DNA from: an uncultured Halorubrum sp.
GTDB lineage: Archaea; Halobacteriota; Halobacteria; Halobacteriales; Haloferacaceae
Direction of reading: 5' to 3'
Assembly (NCBI RefSeq): GCF_937146585.1
Contig: NZ_CAKZRO010000099.1
Location: 1 to 39,057, forward strand
DNA: 39,057 nucleotides
The translations under genes were made by a program, and so were the position numbers. This document shows positions 31,693-39,057 of the stretch, one piece after another. Numbering within the stretch: position 1 is the first letter of the stretch; every line of letters begins with the position of its first letter. The notes beneath the pieces are model-generated. The model saw only the letters and a list, made by a program, of their open reading frames with translations. It ran no database searches and was not told the DNA's origin.

Positions 31693-32655
31693 CTACCGGT
31701 TCGTCGGTTCGCGCGGGAGGTCGAGCGCCTCCGTCAGGTCGTGTTCCTCGCCGGTGAGGAGGTAGAGCACGTCCTCCAAGATGACGGCCAGTTCGGGCAG
31801 CTCCCGGACCGCGAGGAAGGTGATCGCGATGAGCGCCACCACCGCCAGCAGCTGGCTCATGATCCGGTCGGAGATGAGGAACGACACGCGGTACGGGTCG
31901 GTCGCGCCGAACATCGTCAACACCAGGTCCGGGTACCAGTGCATGTACTGGTTGCCCGCCACCACCGAAATGAACGTCGTCCGCAGGATGTTCAGGACGT
32001 AGATGAGCGGGAGCGACACCGCGAGCGCGCGGAGCTTCCGGGCGAGCGGCGCCTCGACGGCGGCGACGAGCCCGCCGAAGATGGCCATACTCCCAAGCCC
32101 CGTACACGCCAGCACGATGTGGATGACGACGGTGTGGCCGTCGTCGAGGGTCCACGAGTACGCCGCCTGGTACCCCTCGCTGCTCGTCACCGCCTCGGGC
32201 GCGTACCCGAGGAGGTCGATGAGCGCCCCCGTCTGCGACGCGACGACCTCGATGAGGATCCGGCGGGGCTCCGGGACCGCGACGCCGGCGAACGTGAACG
32301 CCGGGATCGTCTCGAACGGGAGGTAGATGAACAGCATGAGCGCGATCGCCCGGGTGAGGGTGAACAGCGACGCCCGGCCGTCGTAGAGGAGGTAGCCGGC
32401 GTACACGCTCGCCGGGAACCCGACGAGCGCGAGGATCGACTCGACGTAGCTCTGGTGTTCGAGCGCGAAGTACGGCACCGTCGACAGCCAGAAGATCCCG
32501 AACAGCGCCCACGTCGCGGCCGCGAGCGTGCGCCCCGCGGCCAGCCCGCGGCTGTCGAGCAGCCACGCCGTCGCGAAGAGGATCGCCACGATCCACGCGA
32601 ACGTGAACGTGTCGGGAATCACGCTCAACACCGCCGGCGCGCCGTGGCCGAACAT
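31693..32655 (-). CDS. artA: archaeosortase A
   Basis: This 320-aa integral membrane cysteine protease-transpeptidase processes PGF-CTERM proteins and links them to a membrane lipid on the outer face. It has about eight hydrophobic segments. The catalytic residues are Cys184 in VLACTGLGSMAIFGG, Arg225 in LNILRTTFIS and Arg264 in LISDRIMSQ. The same residues in Haloferax volcanii ArtA are reported as Cys173, Arg214 and Arg253, a constant offset of 11, which strongly supports the identification. TATA-like GGCTTTATTC lies 23-32 nt upstream. A predicted substrate is encoded at 19734-20996 in this window. Confidence 0.95.
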   Translation of the reverse strand: MFGHGAPAVLSVIPDTFTFAWIVAILFATAWLLDSRGLAAGRTLAAATWALFGIFWLSTVPYFALEHQSYVESILALVGFPASVYAGYLLYDGRASLFTLTRAIALMLFIYLPFETIPAFTFAGVAVPEPRRILIEVVASQTGALIDLLGYAPEAVTSSEGYQAAYSWTLDDGHTVVIHIVLACTGLGSMAIFGGLVAAVEAPLARKLRALAVSLPLIYVLNILRTTFISVVAGNQYMHWYPDLVLTMFGATDPYRVSFLISDRIMSQLLAVVALIAITFLAVRELPELAVILEDVLYLLTGEEHDLTEALDLPREPTNR

Positions 32656-32677
32656 ATCCGTGAAGTCGGTCGTCGTC

Positions 32678-32687
32678 GAATAAAGCC
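32678..32687 (-). promoter_or_regulatory. TATA box of artA
   Basis: GGCTTTATTC on the minus strand lies 23-32 nt before the artA ATG at 32655, so artA has its own promoter after spt5. Confidence 0.5.
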
Positions 32688-32729
32688 CTTGTCGTTGCGT
32701 GCGACGCCGGGGTCAGATCACCGGGTCGA

Positions 32730-32749
32730 GGCGGGCTTCGCCGCCCGCC
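32730..32749. other. 7-bp GC hairpin between spt5 and artA
   Basis: GGCGGGC (32730-32736) and GCCCGCC (32743-32749) pair around the loop TTCGCC. It lies 27 bp after the spt5 stop. It could help end the secE-spt5 transcript, but there is no T-run, so the role is uncertain. Confidence 0.3.
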
Positions 32750-32776
32750 GGCGCGCCGCTCGCTCGATCCGAGGAA

Positions 32777-33229
32777 CTACCGTTCCTCGCTGTCGAGGAC
32801 GCGGATCTGGTCGCCGCGGACCGTCACCGGGATCGGGACGGTCGCCTCGTACAGCTCGACGGTCACTTGGTCTTTCCCCTCGTCGATGCGCTGGACGCGC
32901 GCCTTCTCGCCCTTGAACGGGCCGGCGATCAGCTCGACGATGTCGCCCTCGCCGATCCCCTCCACGTCCGGGGTCGGCGAGAGGAAGTGCTCGACCTCGG
33001 AGAAGGGGCTCTCGGCGGGCCCGTCGCCGCCCTGGATGACGCCGCGGGCGTGCGGGATCTCGTCGAGGATGCGCCCGAACGCGGTCCCGTCGGTCGCCTC
33101 GACCATCACGTAGCTGGTGAGCTGGTCGGGGGCGATGACCGCTTGGATCTCCGGCGCCTCCTTCTCGGCGAGCATGTCGGCGACGGTGCGCTCTTGGCTC
33201 GCCGTCGTCTTGACCGAGTAGATCGGCAT
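32777..33229 (-). CDS. spt5: transcription elongation factor Spt5
   Basis: This 150-aa protein is archaeal Spt5 (NusG homologue), which with Spt4 binds the RNA polymerase clamp and raises processivity. The NGN domain covers residues 1-85 (MPIYSVKTTASQERTVADML, then LTSYVMVEATD). The KOW domain covers residues 93-150 (GEGDIVELIAGPFKGEKARVQRID). The start codon overlaps the secE stop by one base (TAATG), a classic coupled arrangement; secE-spt5 is the standard archaeal order. Confidence 0.96.
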   Translation of the reverse strand: MPIYSVKTTASQERTVADMLAEKEAPEIQAVIAPDQLTSYVMVEATDGTAFGRILDEIPHARGVIQGGDGPAESPFSEVEHFLSPTPDVEGIGEGDIVELIAGPFKGEKARVQRIDEGKDQVTVELYEATVPIPVTVRGDQIRVLDSEER

Positions 33230-33405
33230 TACGCGCCGACCCCCGGGAGCAGGCTCATGATCGCGAAGATCAGGAACCCGATGAACCCGATGAGCAGGAT
33301 ACCCGCGCCGGCGATCTTCGACACCTGGAGGAACTCGTCGGTGCTCGGCGTGCTCGCCAGCTTCAGCACCCGAATGTAGCTGTTGAGATCGTACGGAACG
33401 TCCAT
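33229..33405 (-). CDS. secE: preprotein translocase subunit SecE (Sec61 gamma)
   Basis: This 58-aa protein was found by reading the minus strand between spt5 and ftsZ1. It begins MDVPYDLNSYIRVLKLASTP. A short amphipathic helix (YDLNSYIRVLKLASTPSTDEF) is followed by one transmembrane helix at about residues 33-54 (GAGILLIGFIGFLIFAIMSLL). This is the archaeal SecE/Sec61-gamma pattern, and it clamps the SecY channel. Its TAA stop shares a base with the spt5 ATG. TATA-like AAAAGGTAAAAA (33433-33444) lies 28-39 nt upstream. Confidence 0.94.
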   Translation of the reverse strand: MDVPYDLNSYIRVLKLASTPSTDEFLQVSKIAGAGILLIGFIGFLIFAIMSLLPGVGA

Positions 33406-33432
33406 GTTACCAGCGGATTCGAGACGAGACGG

Positions 33433-33444
33433 TTTTTACCTTTT
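33433..33444 (-). promoter_or_regulatory. TATA box of the secE-spt5 operon
   Basis: AAAAGGTAAAAA on the minus strand lies 28-39 nt before the secE ATG at 33405. Confidence 0.45.
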
Positions 33445-33517
33445 GATGCGCCCCCGGAACGACGCGGCGCGCGTCCGTTACCCGTGGCCCCTCCTCGGAG
33501 CCCCCGCCGCAGGCCCG

Positions 33518-34675
33518 TCACTCCACGTAGTCGATGTCCTCGACGTCGCTCGGGGCGCCGCCCTCCGGCGGCTCGCCGTTGCTCCCGTAGATCTGCGGCG
33601 ACTCGACGCCGGTCACGACGATCATCGTGCGCATCTCGCCCTCGAGCTCGTCGTCGACGGAGGTCCCCCAGATGATCCGCGCGTCGGGGTCGATCCGGTC
33701 GTAGATCTCCTCGACGACGCCCTCCGCCTCCTCGATCGACATGTCGGTGCCGCCGGTGACGTTCACCAGCGCGGAGTTCGCGCCGGAGATGTCGACGTCG
33801 AGCAGCGGCGAGCGCAGCGCGGACTTCACGGAGTCTTGCGCCTTCGAGTCGGAGTCGGACTCGCCGAGCCCGATCATCGCGACGCCGCCCTTCTCCATCA
33901 CGGTGCGGACGTCGGCGAAGTCGAGGTTGACGAGGCCGGGCATCGTGATGAGCTCCGTGATCCCCTTCACCGAGCGCATCAGCACCTCGTCGGACACCTT
34001 GAACGCCTGCCGGACGGGGAGCTTCCCGACCGCGTCGAGCAGGCGGTCGTTGGGGACGACGATGACCGTGTCGCTCACGTCGCGGAGCCGCTCCAGGCCG
34101 GCCTCGGCGTTCGTCCGGCGGACCTCGCCCTCGGCCGTGAACGGCGTCGTGACGATGGCGATGGTGAGCGCGCCCGACTCGCGGGCCGCCTTCGCGACGA
34201 CCGGCGCGGAGCCGGTCCCGGTGCCGCCGCCGAGCCCGGCGGTGACGAACACCATGTCGGAGCCGTCGATGGCGTCTTGGATCTCCTCTTGGGACTCGAT
34301 GGCGGCCTCCTCGCCCACCTGCGGGAGCGAGCCCGCGCCGCGCCCCTGCGTCTTCTGCTGGCCCATGAGGATCTTCGTGTCGGCCTCGATGTTGACGAGG
34401 TGCTGGACGTCGGTGTTGGCGGCGACCAGCTTCGCGCCGTGGATCCCCTCCTCTGTCATTCGGTTGACCGTGTTGCCGCCGGCGCCCCCGCAGCCGACGA
34501 CCGTGATGTTCGTCTGGAGGTCCTGGAGGACGTCCTGTAGCTCGTCGTCCGTCATCGTCCCGGTCTGCGGCGGCGCGCCGGCGCTCCCTCCGGCGGCGCT
34601 CTCGCCGGCTCCCCCGGCGTCGTCTGCGGGGGCCTCTTCGGCTTCGTCGATGGCGTCCTCAACGATAGAGTCCAT
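33518..34675 (-). CDS. ftsZ1: cell division protein FtsZ1
   Basis: This 385-aa tubulin-like GTPase assembles the division ring scaffold; in haloarchaea FtsZ1 recruits FtsZ2 and other division proteins. It has an acidic N-terminal extension of about 55 residues, then [17 protein letters not shown] (P-loop-like start). [12 protein letters not shown] (GGGTGTG at 149-155) is the tubulin signature, and VNLDFADVR (Asn250 to Asp255) is the T7 catalytic loop. A short C-terminal tail ends [11 protein letters not shown]. The placement next to secE-spt5 matches FtsZ1 rather than FtsZ2 in other haloarchaea. TATA-like CAAAAATAAATA lies 27-38 nt upstream. Confidence 0.95.
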   Translation of the reverse strand: MDSIVEDAIDEAEEAPADDAGGAGESAAGGSAGAPPQTGTMTDDELQDVLQDLQTNITVVGCGGAGGNTVNRMTEEGIHGAKLVAANTDVQHLVNIEADTKILMGQQKTQGRGAGSLPQVGEEAAIESQEEIQDAIDGSDMVFVTAGLGGGTGTGSAPVVAKAARESGALTIAIVTTPFTAEGEVRRTNAEAGLERLRDVSDTVIVVPNDRLLDAVGKLPVRQAFKVSDEVLMRSVKGITELITMPGLVNLDFADVRTVMEKGGVAMIGLGESDSDSKAQDSVKSALRSPLLDVDISGANSALVNVTGGTDMSIEEAEGVVEEIYDRIDPDARIIWGTSVDDELEGEMRTMIVVTGVESPQIYGSNGEPPEGGAPSDVEDIDYVE

Positions 34676-34701
34676 TATGTCGTGTCGTTGCGACCCGGAC
34701 G

Positions 34702-34713
34702 TATTTATTTTTG
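34702..34713 (-). promoter_or_regulatory. TATA box of ftsZ1
   Basis: CAAAAATAAATA on the minus strand lies 27-38 nt before the ATG at 34675, leaving a very short leader. Confidence 0.5.
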
Positions 34714-34821
34714 CCCGATCGTCTGACGCAGGTCGGACGCCGAAATCGGCGGCGTTCGCGGCCGACCACCGAGTGTACGGCTATCACACCGGTTTCCGTC
34801 GGCGTCGGCGGCGCTTATAAA

Positions 34822-36252
34822 TCACTCCAGCGCGGCCCCGTCGATCGGGAACCGGTCCGTCCGCGTCCGCGACACGTCGCCCGGCTCGACGGTCTCGCCG
34901 TCGACCTCGACGGCCTCCCCGTCCGCGAGGCGCCCGAACGCCGGCCCCTCCGGAACGCCCCGCTCGGCCGCCAGTCCGGGGTCGAACGCCGTCTCGTCGG
35001 CGACGACCGCACTCCGCTCGGGCGCCACCTCGACGTCGTCGTAGCACGCCTCCAGCACGCCGGCCAACCCCTCGACGAGGGCCGCGTACCCCGGCGTCTC
35101 CGGACCGGCCGCGAACGCGACGCGGCCGGCGGCGCGGGTCCCGCCCTGCTCCGTGTCGAACGCGACGGCGACCCGTTCGACCGCCTCCCGCGCGGCCTCG
35201 GCGTCGAGCCCCTGCGCCCGGGCGAGCAGCTCCGCCGGGAGGTCGCGGACGCGGACCGCCGCCTCGAGGCCGACGGCGTCGTCCGCCTCGGCCACCGCCG
35301 CTTCGGAGACCTCGTCGACGACCGCGCCGAACCGGAGCCCCTCGTCGACCGGACCGATCGCCGCCTCCAGCCGCTCCACGAGCGTGAGCGGGGCGTCGCC
35401 GACCTCGCGCACCCACGTCTCGCTCACCACCCGGTGGCCGAGCTCCTCGACGACCGCGGCGAGCTCCGGGCGGTCGCCGTCGATCACGGCCCGGTCGGCG
35501 CGGCTGCGCTCGAAGGCGGCGTCGATCACGTCGCGGTTCGCCGCCGGCGCGCCGAGGTCGGCGAGCGCCCAGTCCGCGCCGACGTGGCCCACCGCCCACT
35601 CGGTCTCGCGGACGATCCGCGTGAACCGCGGCGCGTAGTGGCCGCCGCCGAAGCCGACGACGTGGCGGGGGTGCGCCTCGGTCGCGGCGTCGTCGACGAG
35701 GTCCGCGCCCGTCCCGCGGAGGTCGAGGACCGCCCGCGCCACCGCCGCGGCCGCCTCGGGGTCTTCCCACTGCGGTTCGTCGGACCCGAGCTCGACGAAC
35801 AGCGACGGGACGGCGACGTCAGTCGGCCCGTGGTGCGTACACTCGACGCCGACATCGTACCCCCCCGGCGCGTGTCGCGCGAGCGCCTCGACGACGCGCT
35901 TCTCCGCGCCCGGCGCGGCCCGCGCCAGCGACTCGGGGTCGCCCCCGTACTTCGCCTCGCCGAAGTTTCCGGTGACGTGCGCGGTCAGGAGCTCCCCCGT
36001 CTCACCCGAGTGCCTGGAGACGAACGCGAGGAAGGCGGGGTCGCAGTCGAACGCGGCGGCCGGGTCCGAGAGGCGGATGTGGAGCTCGTCGAACTCGCGG
36101 AGCTCGAAGCCCGCGGTCCGGTAGTACGTTCCGCCCCCGTCGGCGTCCGGGCGCGACTCGTCCTCGCGCGCCTCCCAGTCGCCGACCTCCAGCAGCCGTT
36201 CGCCGATGTGCGCCGAGGCGCTGTCGGCCCGGCTGACGACGATCGCTATCAC
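34822..36252 (-). CDS. dtdA: D-aminoacyl-tRNA deacylase (GEK1 type)
   Basis: This 476-aa enzyme removes D-amino acids wrongly attached to tRNA. Family marks include the start MIAIVVSRADSASAHIGERLLE, then FVSRHSGETGELLTAHVTGNFGEAKYGG, the metal-associated GVECTHHGPTDVAVPSLFVELGS, and FGGGHYAPRFTRI with its conserved histidine. These belong to the archaeal and plant GEK1/DTD2 class, not the bacterial Dtd fold. The first 265 residues are the conserved catalytic region. The remaining 210, with low-complexity Ala/Glu/Val-rich sequence, form a haloarchaeal extension (KOW-free, no recognised domain), making this protein longer than the about 275-aa methanogen or Pyrococcus enzymes. It is 146 bp downstream of the ftsZ1 start on the same strand. 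Confidence 0.93.
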   Translation of the reverse strand: MIAIVVSRADSASAHIGERLLEVGDWEAREDESRPDADGGGTYYRTAGFELREFDELHIRLSDPAAAFDCDPAFLAFVSRHSGETGELLTAHVTGNFGEAKYGGDPESLARAAPGAEKRVVEALARHAPGGYDVGVECTHHGPTDVAVPSLFVELGSDEPQWEDPEAAAAVARAVLDLRGTGADLVDDAATEAHPRHVVGFGGGHYAPRFTRIVRETEWAVGHVGADWALADLGAPAANRDVIDAAFERSRADRAVIDGDRPELAAVVEELGHRVVSETWVREVGDAPLTLVERLEAAIGPVDEGLRFGAVVDEVSEAAVAEADDAVGLEAAVRVRDLPAELLARAQGLDAEAAREAVERVAVAFDTEQGGTRAAGRVAFAAGPETPGYAALVEGLAGVLEACYDDVEVAPERSAVVADETAFDPGLAAERGVPEGPAFGRLADGEAVEVDGETVEPGDVSRTRTDRFPIDGAALE

Positions 36253-36355
36253 GCCACGTGTTCAGCCGGCCGCGGCCGAATACCCGTCGGTTCGGCCTCC
36301 GCCGCGGTTCCGCGAGGGGCCGCCGCGACCGCGCCGCTCGGGGTCGTCCCCCGGC

Positions 36356-37306
36356 TCACGGGAGCAACAGGTACACGAAGACGCCGTAGCCGACGGTGAG
36401 GGCGACGCCGTCGACGCGGGTGATCCGCTCGCCGTACGCCATCATCCCGACGACGACCGCCGTGAACGCGAGCAGCGCGGGGAACTCGAAGCCGCGGACG
36501 CCCGGCGCGACGCCGATGGGGGTCACCACGGCGACGATGCCGATGACCGCGAGGATGTTGTAGATGTTCGAGCCGACGACGTTACCGACGCTGAACTCGG
36601 CCTCGCCGCGCACGGCGGCCACGAGGCTGGCGGCCAACTCCGGGAGCGACGTGCCGAGCGCCAGCACCGTGAGCCCGATGAAGATGTCGGAGAAGCCGGC
36701 GGCCGACAGCAGCGACTCGCCGCCGTCGATGAGCCACCGCGACCCGAGGACGAGCGCGACGATGCCGCCGACGACGGCCGCGGCGTCGCGCCCCTTCGCG
36801 TCGGGCATCCCGTCACGCTCCTCGTCGGTGATCGCCGACTGGTTCTGCCGGACGCTCCAGAGGATCGCGGCGGTGAACGCGACGAGGACCGCGAGCAGCA
36901 CCACGCCGTCGAAGAGGCCGATCCGCCCGTCCCAGCCGAGCCCGACGAGCAGCAACGCGGCGAGTATCATGAACGGGACGTGCCGGCGGAACACGGTCCC
37001 CGAGACGTCGAGCGGGCGGATGATCGCGGACACCCCCAACACCAGGCCGATGTTGGCGACGTTCGAGCCGACGATGGCGCCCAGCCCGATGTCGGTCGAC
37101 ACCGTCACCGCGCCGAGCAGGGAGACGAAGAGCTCCGGGGCGGTGGTCGCGAACGCCACGACGGTGACGCCGACGGTCGACGCCTTCAGCCCCACGGCGA
37201 GCGCGAGGTCGCTCGCGCCCGAGACGAGCAGTTCCGCGCCGGCGTAGAGGAGGGCGACGCCGCCGAGGATCAACAGCAGTTCGACGAGTGGCGACCCGGG
37301 CAGCAC
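36356..37306 (-). CDS. sodium/calcium exchanger family (CaCA) membrane protein
   Basis: This 316-aa antiporter has the two inverted alpha repeats of the CaCA superfamily. The first is VVAFATTAPELFVSLLGAVT, then AIVGSNVANIG, with Glu58. The second is VLALGTSLPELAASLVAAV, then VVGSNIYNIL, with Glu223. About ten hydrophobic segments are visible, with a cytoplasmic loop near residues 150-172 (SVRQNQSAITDEERDGMPDA). It probably exchanges Ca2+ for Na+ or H+. The start is uncertain: GTG at 37306 is favoured because a TATA-like CCTTTTGAAA lies about 25 nt upstream, while TTG at 37333 would add nine residues but overlap that box. Confidence 0.9.
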   Translation of the reverse strand: MLPGSPLVELLLILGGVALLYAGAELLVSGASDLALAVGLKASTVGVTVVAFATTAPELFVSLLGAVTVSTDIGLGAIVGSNVANIGLVLGVSAIIRPLDVSGTVFRRHVPFMILAALLLVGLGWDGRIGLFDGVVLLAVLVAFTAAILWSVRQNQSAITDEERDGMPDAKGRDAAAVVGGIVALVLGSRWLIDGGESLLSAAGFSDIFIGLTVLALGTSLPELAASLVAAVRGEAEFSVGNVVGSNIYNILAVIGIVAVVTPIGVAPGVRGFEFPALLAFTAVVVGMMAYGERITRVDGVALTVGYGVFVYLLLP

Positions 37307-37381
37307 GGCTCCGGGTTCGCGGGCGGGTTTCAAAAGGATCGTGATTCCGAACCGCCTGCGGCCGCCGCCGCGGACCCGGGA

Positions 37382-37585
37382 TCAGGCGTGCGTCGAGCGG
37401 AACTCCCCGTGCTTCACGCCGATCGCGAACGCGAGGCCGCCGAAGACGAGCATCGACGGGACGACCATCATCAGCGTCGTCTGGAGGGGCATCATGCCGC
37501 CGCCGATGAGGCCGCCGGCGCCGATCGCGACGATCAGTACGAGGATCGCTGCCGCACGCGGAAGGTCGAACTTCATACGCTTCAT
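37382..37585 (-). CDS. small two-helix membrane protein
   Basis: This 67-aa protein has a basic start (MKRMKFDLPRA), a hydrophobic segment at about 11-31 (AAAILVLIVAIGAGGLIGGG) and a second at about 36-57 (TTLMMVVPSMLVFGGLAFAIGV). It ends in KHGEFRSTHA. An alternative start three codons downstream (37576) is equally possible. It sits alone between the exchanger and the PhzF-type gene. Function unknown. Confidence 0.75.
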   Translation of the reverse strand: MKRMKFDLPRAAAILVLIVAIGAGGLIGGGMMPLQTTLMMVVPSMLVFGGLAFAIGVKHGEFRSTHA

Positions 37586-37625
37586 ACGTCGCGAGCGATC
37601 CTAAACGTTCTGTCTGCGGCGCGGC

Positions 37626-38534
37626 TCACGCCTCGAGTATCTCGTCCTCCTCGTCGTCGGGAATCCGGATCTCGCCGTCGAGCGCGACCGACGCGCGGCC
37701 GCCGACGCGGACGCCGTCGGGCTCGACGCGCACGCGGACGTGCCCCGGTCGGTCGAGGAAGTGTCCCTGCTCGAACCGGAACTCGTCCGGCTCGTCCCCG
37801 TCGAAGGCGTTGACGTGCCGGAGGTACCCGCCGACCGCCCCGCTCGCGGTGCCCGTGACCGGGTCCTCCGCGATCCCGAGCGACGGGACGAACGCCCGGC
37901 CGTGGAGCGTCGAATCGGCGTCGAGCGCGTCGAAGGTGAACGCGTACACGCCCGCCACGTCGAACTCCTCCGAGAGGCGCTCGACGGCGGCGTCGTTCGG
38001 GTCGGCCTCGCCCAGCCGCTCCAAGAAGTTCACCGGGACGACGAGGAACGGGAGGCCGGTCGACGCGACCGCGACGGGGAGGTCCGCCCCGACGTCGCGC
38101 AGCGCGGCGGGGTCGACGCCGAGCGCCTCGCCGAGCCGGCCGGCGTCCACGTCGACGACCTCGACGCTCGGGGCCTGCTGCCGCATCCAGACGGTGCCGT
38201 CGTCGCCGACCGCGACCGTGAGGTCGCCGACGTTCGTGCGGAGCGTGCGCTCGCCGCCGTCGATCGCGCCCTCGGCGAACAGGGCCCCGTAGGTCGCGAT
38301 CGTGGCGTGCCCGCAGAGGTCGACCTCCGTGGTCGGCGAGAAGTAGCGGAGCCGGTCGTCGGCCGCGCCGTCGCCGTCGGTCAGGAACGCGGTCTCCGAG
38401 GCGCCGAGTTCGGCGGCGACCGCGGCCAGCTGTCCGTCGCTCAGTCCCTCCGCGTCGGGGACGACGCCGGCGGGGTTGCCGGCCAGCGGCTCCGCGGTGA
38501 ACGCGTCGACGAGCAGCGCGCGTCGGGTCTCCAT
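37626..38534 (-). CDS. PhzF family isomerase/epimerase-like protein
   Basis: This 302-aa protein belongs to the PhzF family, two-lobed isomerases related to diaminopimelate epimerase. The first lobe starts RRALLVDAFTAEPLAGNPAGVV, and LGASETAFLT contains the catalytic Glu of PhzF-type enzymes. DLCGHATIATYGALF is the conserved Gly-His block. The second lobe carries DPVTGTASGAVGGYLRH. Members are rarely of known substrate, and phenazine synthesis is not implied. The acidic C-terminus ends DDEEDEILEA. It is separate from the neighbouring genes. Confidence 0.92.
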   Translation of the reverse strand: METRRALLVDAFTAEPLAGNPAGVVPDAEGLSDGQLAAVAAELGASETAFLTDGDGAADDRLRYFSPTTEVDLCGHATIATYGALFAEGAIDGGERTLRTNVGDLTVAVGDDGTVWMRQQAPSVEVVDVDAGRLGEALGVDPAALRDVGADLPVAVASTGLPFLVVPVNFLERLGEADPNDAAVERLSEEFDVAGVYAFTFDALDADSTLHGRAFVPSLGIAEDPVTGTASGAVGGYLRHVNAFDGDEPDEFRFEQGHFLDRPGHVRVRVEPDGVRVGGRASVALDGEIRIPDDEEDEILEA

Positions 38535-38606
38535 GTCGAACCCCTCCGCGGGTCACGGACAAAAATCCTCCCGAGCGCGGCGACGGCGACGACGCGGTCG
38601 ACTCGG

Positions 38607-38861
38607 CTACCCCTGTCGGGCCGCGTCGCCGAACTCGAACCGCGCGCCGCCGCCGTCGGCGGCCGCGGCGCGGACGGTCCACCCGTGCGCCTCGGTCACC
38701 GTCTTGACGATGCCGAGCCCGAACCCGGTCCCCTCCGGACTCGTCGTGTACCCCGTCCGGAAGACGCGCTCGCGGTCCGCCGCCGGGATCCCCGGGCCGT
38801 TGTCCGCGACGTAGAGGTCGTCGCCGTCTGCGAGCAACACCCGGACGCGCTCCCCACTCAT
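38607..38861 (-). pseudogene. histidine kinase C-terminal fragment (ATPase end only)
   Basis: Only 84 codons remain, equal to the second half of a histidine-kinase ATPase domain. DNGPGIP (residues 20-26) is the G1 box and GTGFGLG (44-50) the G2 box, followed by [11 protein letters not shown]. The N box, the phospho-accepting His domain and any sensor domains are missing. The frame stays open upstream through the ATG at 38861 to about 38974, but before about 38905 the sequence no longer looks kinase-like and becomes AT-rich. That suggests the gene was cut by an insertion at about 38905. It cannot act as a kinase on its own. Confidence 0.75.
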
Positions 38862-38904
38862 TGTTCGTCCCTCCCGCTGCGACCGCTTGGATATACGGAT
38901 TTCC

Positions 38905-39057
38905 GGCTCTGTTGAAATCCTTAAGAACTGATAGGATCTGTGTGCGAGATACAGAGGGTGCGTGTAGCAAGTTCACCTCTTGTCTTTTCGGTCACCCCCA
39001 ACGAGTCCTCCGTGCGAATGAACTCCTTACAAGAGCGGTGAACTCAACCCAACCGGC
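38905..39057. mobile_element. possible insertion-sequence end (partial, at window edge)
   Basis: From GGCTCTGTTGAAATCC (38905-38920) rightward the sequence is clearly AT-richer than the rest of the window. The string resembles terminal inverted repeats of haloarchaeal insertion sequences as I remember them. It abuts the truncated kinase at the expected break. No transposase frame is visible in the 150 bp available, so family and orientation are open. Confidence 0.4.

Overview
The window is about 39 kb of high-GC chromosome from a halophilic archaeon (class Halobacteria). A Halorubrum-like genus is my guess, but the genus cannot be fixed by reading. The evidence is archaeal information-processing genes (Spt5, SecE, FtsZ1, diphthine synthase, GEK1-type D-aminoacyl-tRNA deacylase, archaeal isoleucyl-tRNA synthetase, archaeal SRP RNA), very acidic proteins, and TATA boxes 25-30 nt before ATG codons, as expected for leaderless haloarchaeal mRNAs.

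Layout. 1-2078: korB (cut by the window edge) and korA, a 2-oxoacid:ferredoxin oxidoreductase on the minus strand. 2436-5253: a flavin reductase-like protein, an aldo/keto reductase, an unknown acidic protein and a small membrane protein. 5337-5648: the SRP 7S RNA gene. 5936-10196: an acetyltransferase, ATP-dependent DNA ligase, an unknown protein and a metallo-beta-lactamase-fold protein. 10281-14522: a GCS2-like ligase, cytidine deaminase, nucleoside phosphorylase and type II NADH dehydrogenase. 14643-20996: a winged-helix regulator, arginase, a two-zinc-finger protein, a PHP-type protein, a membrane hydrolase, an aminotransferase and a secreted PGF-CTERM protein. 21195-24934: ileS and an acetyltransferase. 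24976-28325: an Lrp regulator and porBA. 28500-31536: dphB, two CBS proteins and a DUF4010 membrane protein. 31693-36252: archaeosortase A, spt5, secE, ftsZ1 and dtdA. 36356-38534: a cation exchanger, a small membrane protein and a PhzF-family protein. The right edge holds a decapitated histidine kinase next to an AT-richer block that looks like an insertion-sequence end.

How the genes fit together. Kor and Por are the two ferredoxin-reducing 2-oxoacid oxidoreductases of haloarchaeal central metabolism, and they have identical 12-nt junctions between their subunit genes. Cdd and the phosphorylase form a pyrimidine salvage pair. SRP RNA, SecE and ArtA all concern protein export, and the window also encodes a likely ArtA substrate. 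Most of the window is ordinary core genome. I found no CRISPR array, complete mobile element, toxin-antitoxin pair or defence island. The less ordinary items are two possible leader mini-ORFs placed right after TATA boxes, a tandem C2H2 two-finger protein, a GCS2-like enzyme of unknown substrate, an intergenic tandem repeat, a palindrome before ileS, and the IS-like truncation of the kinase.
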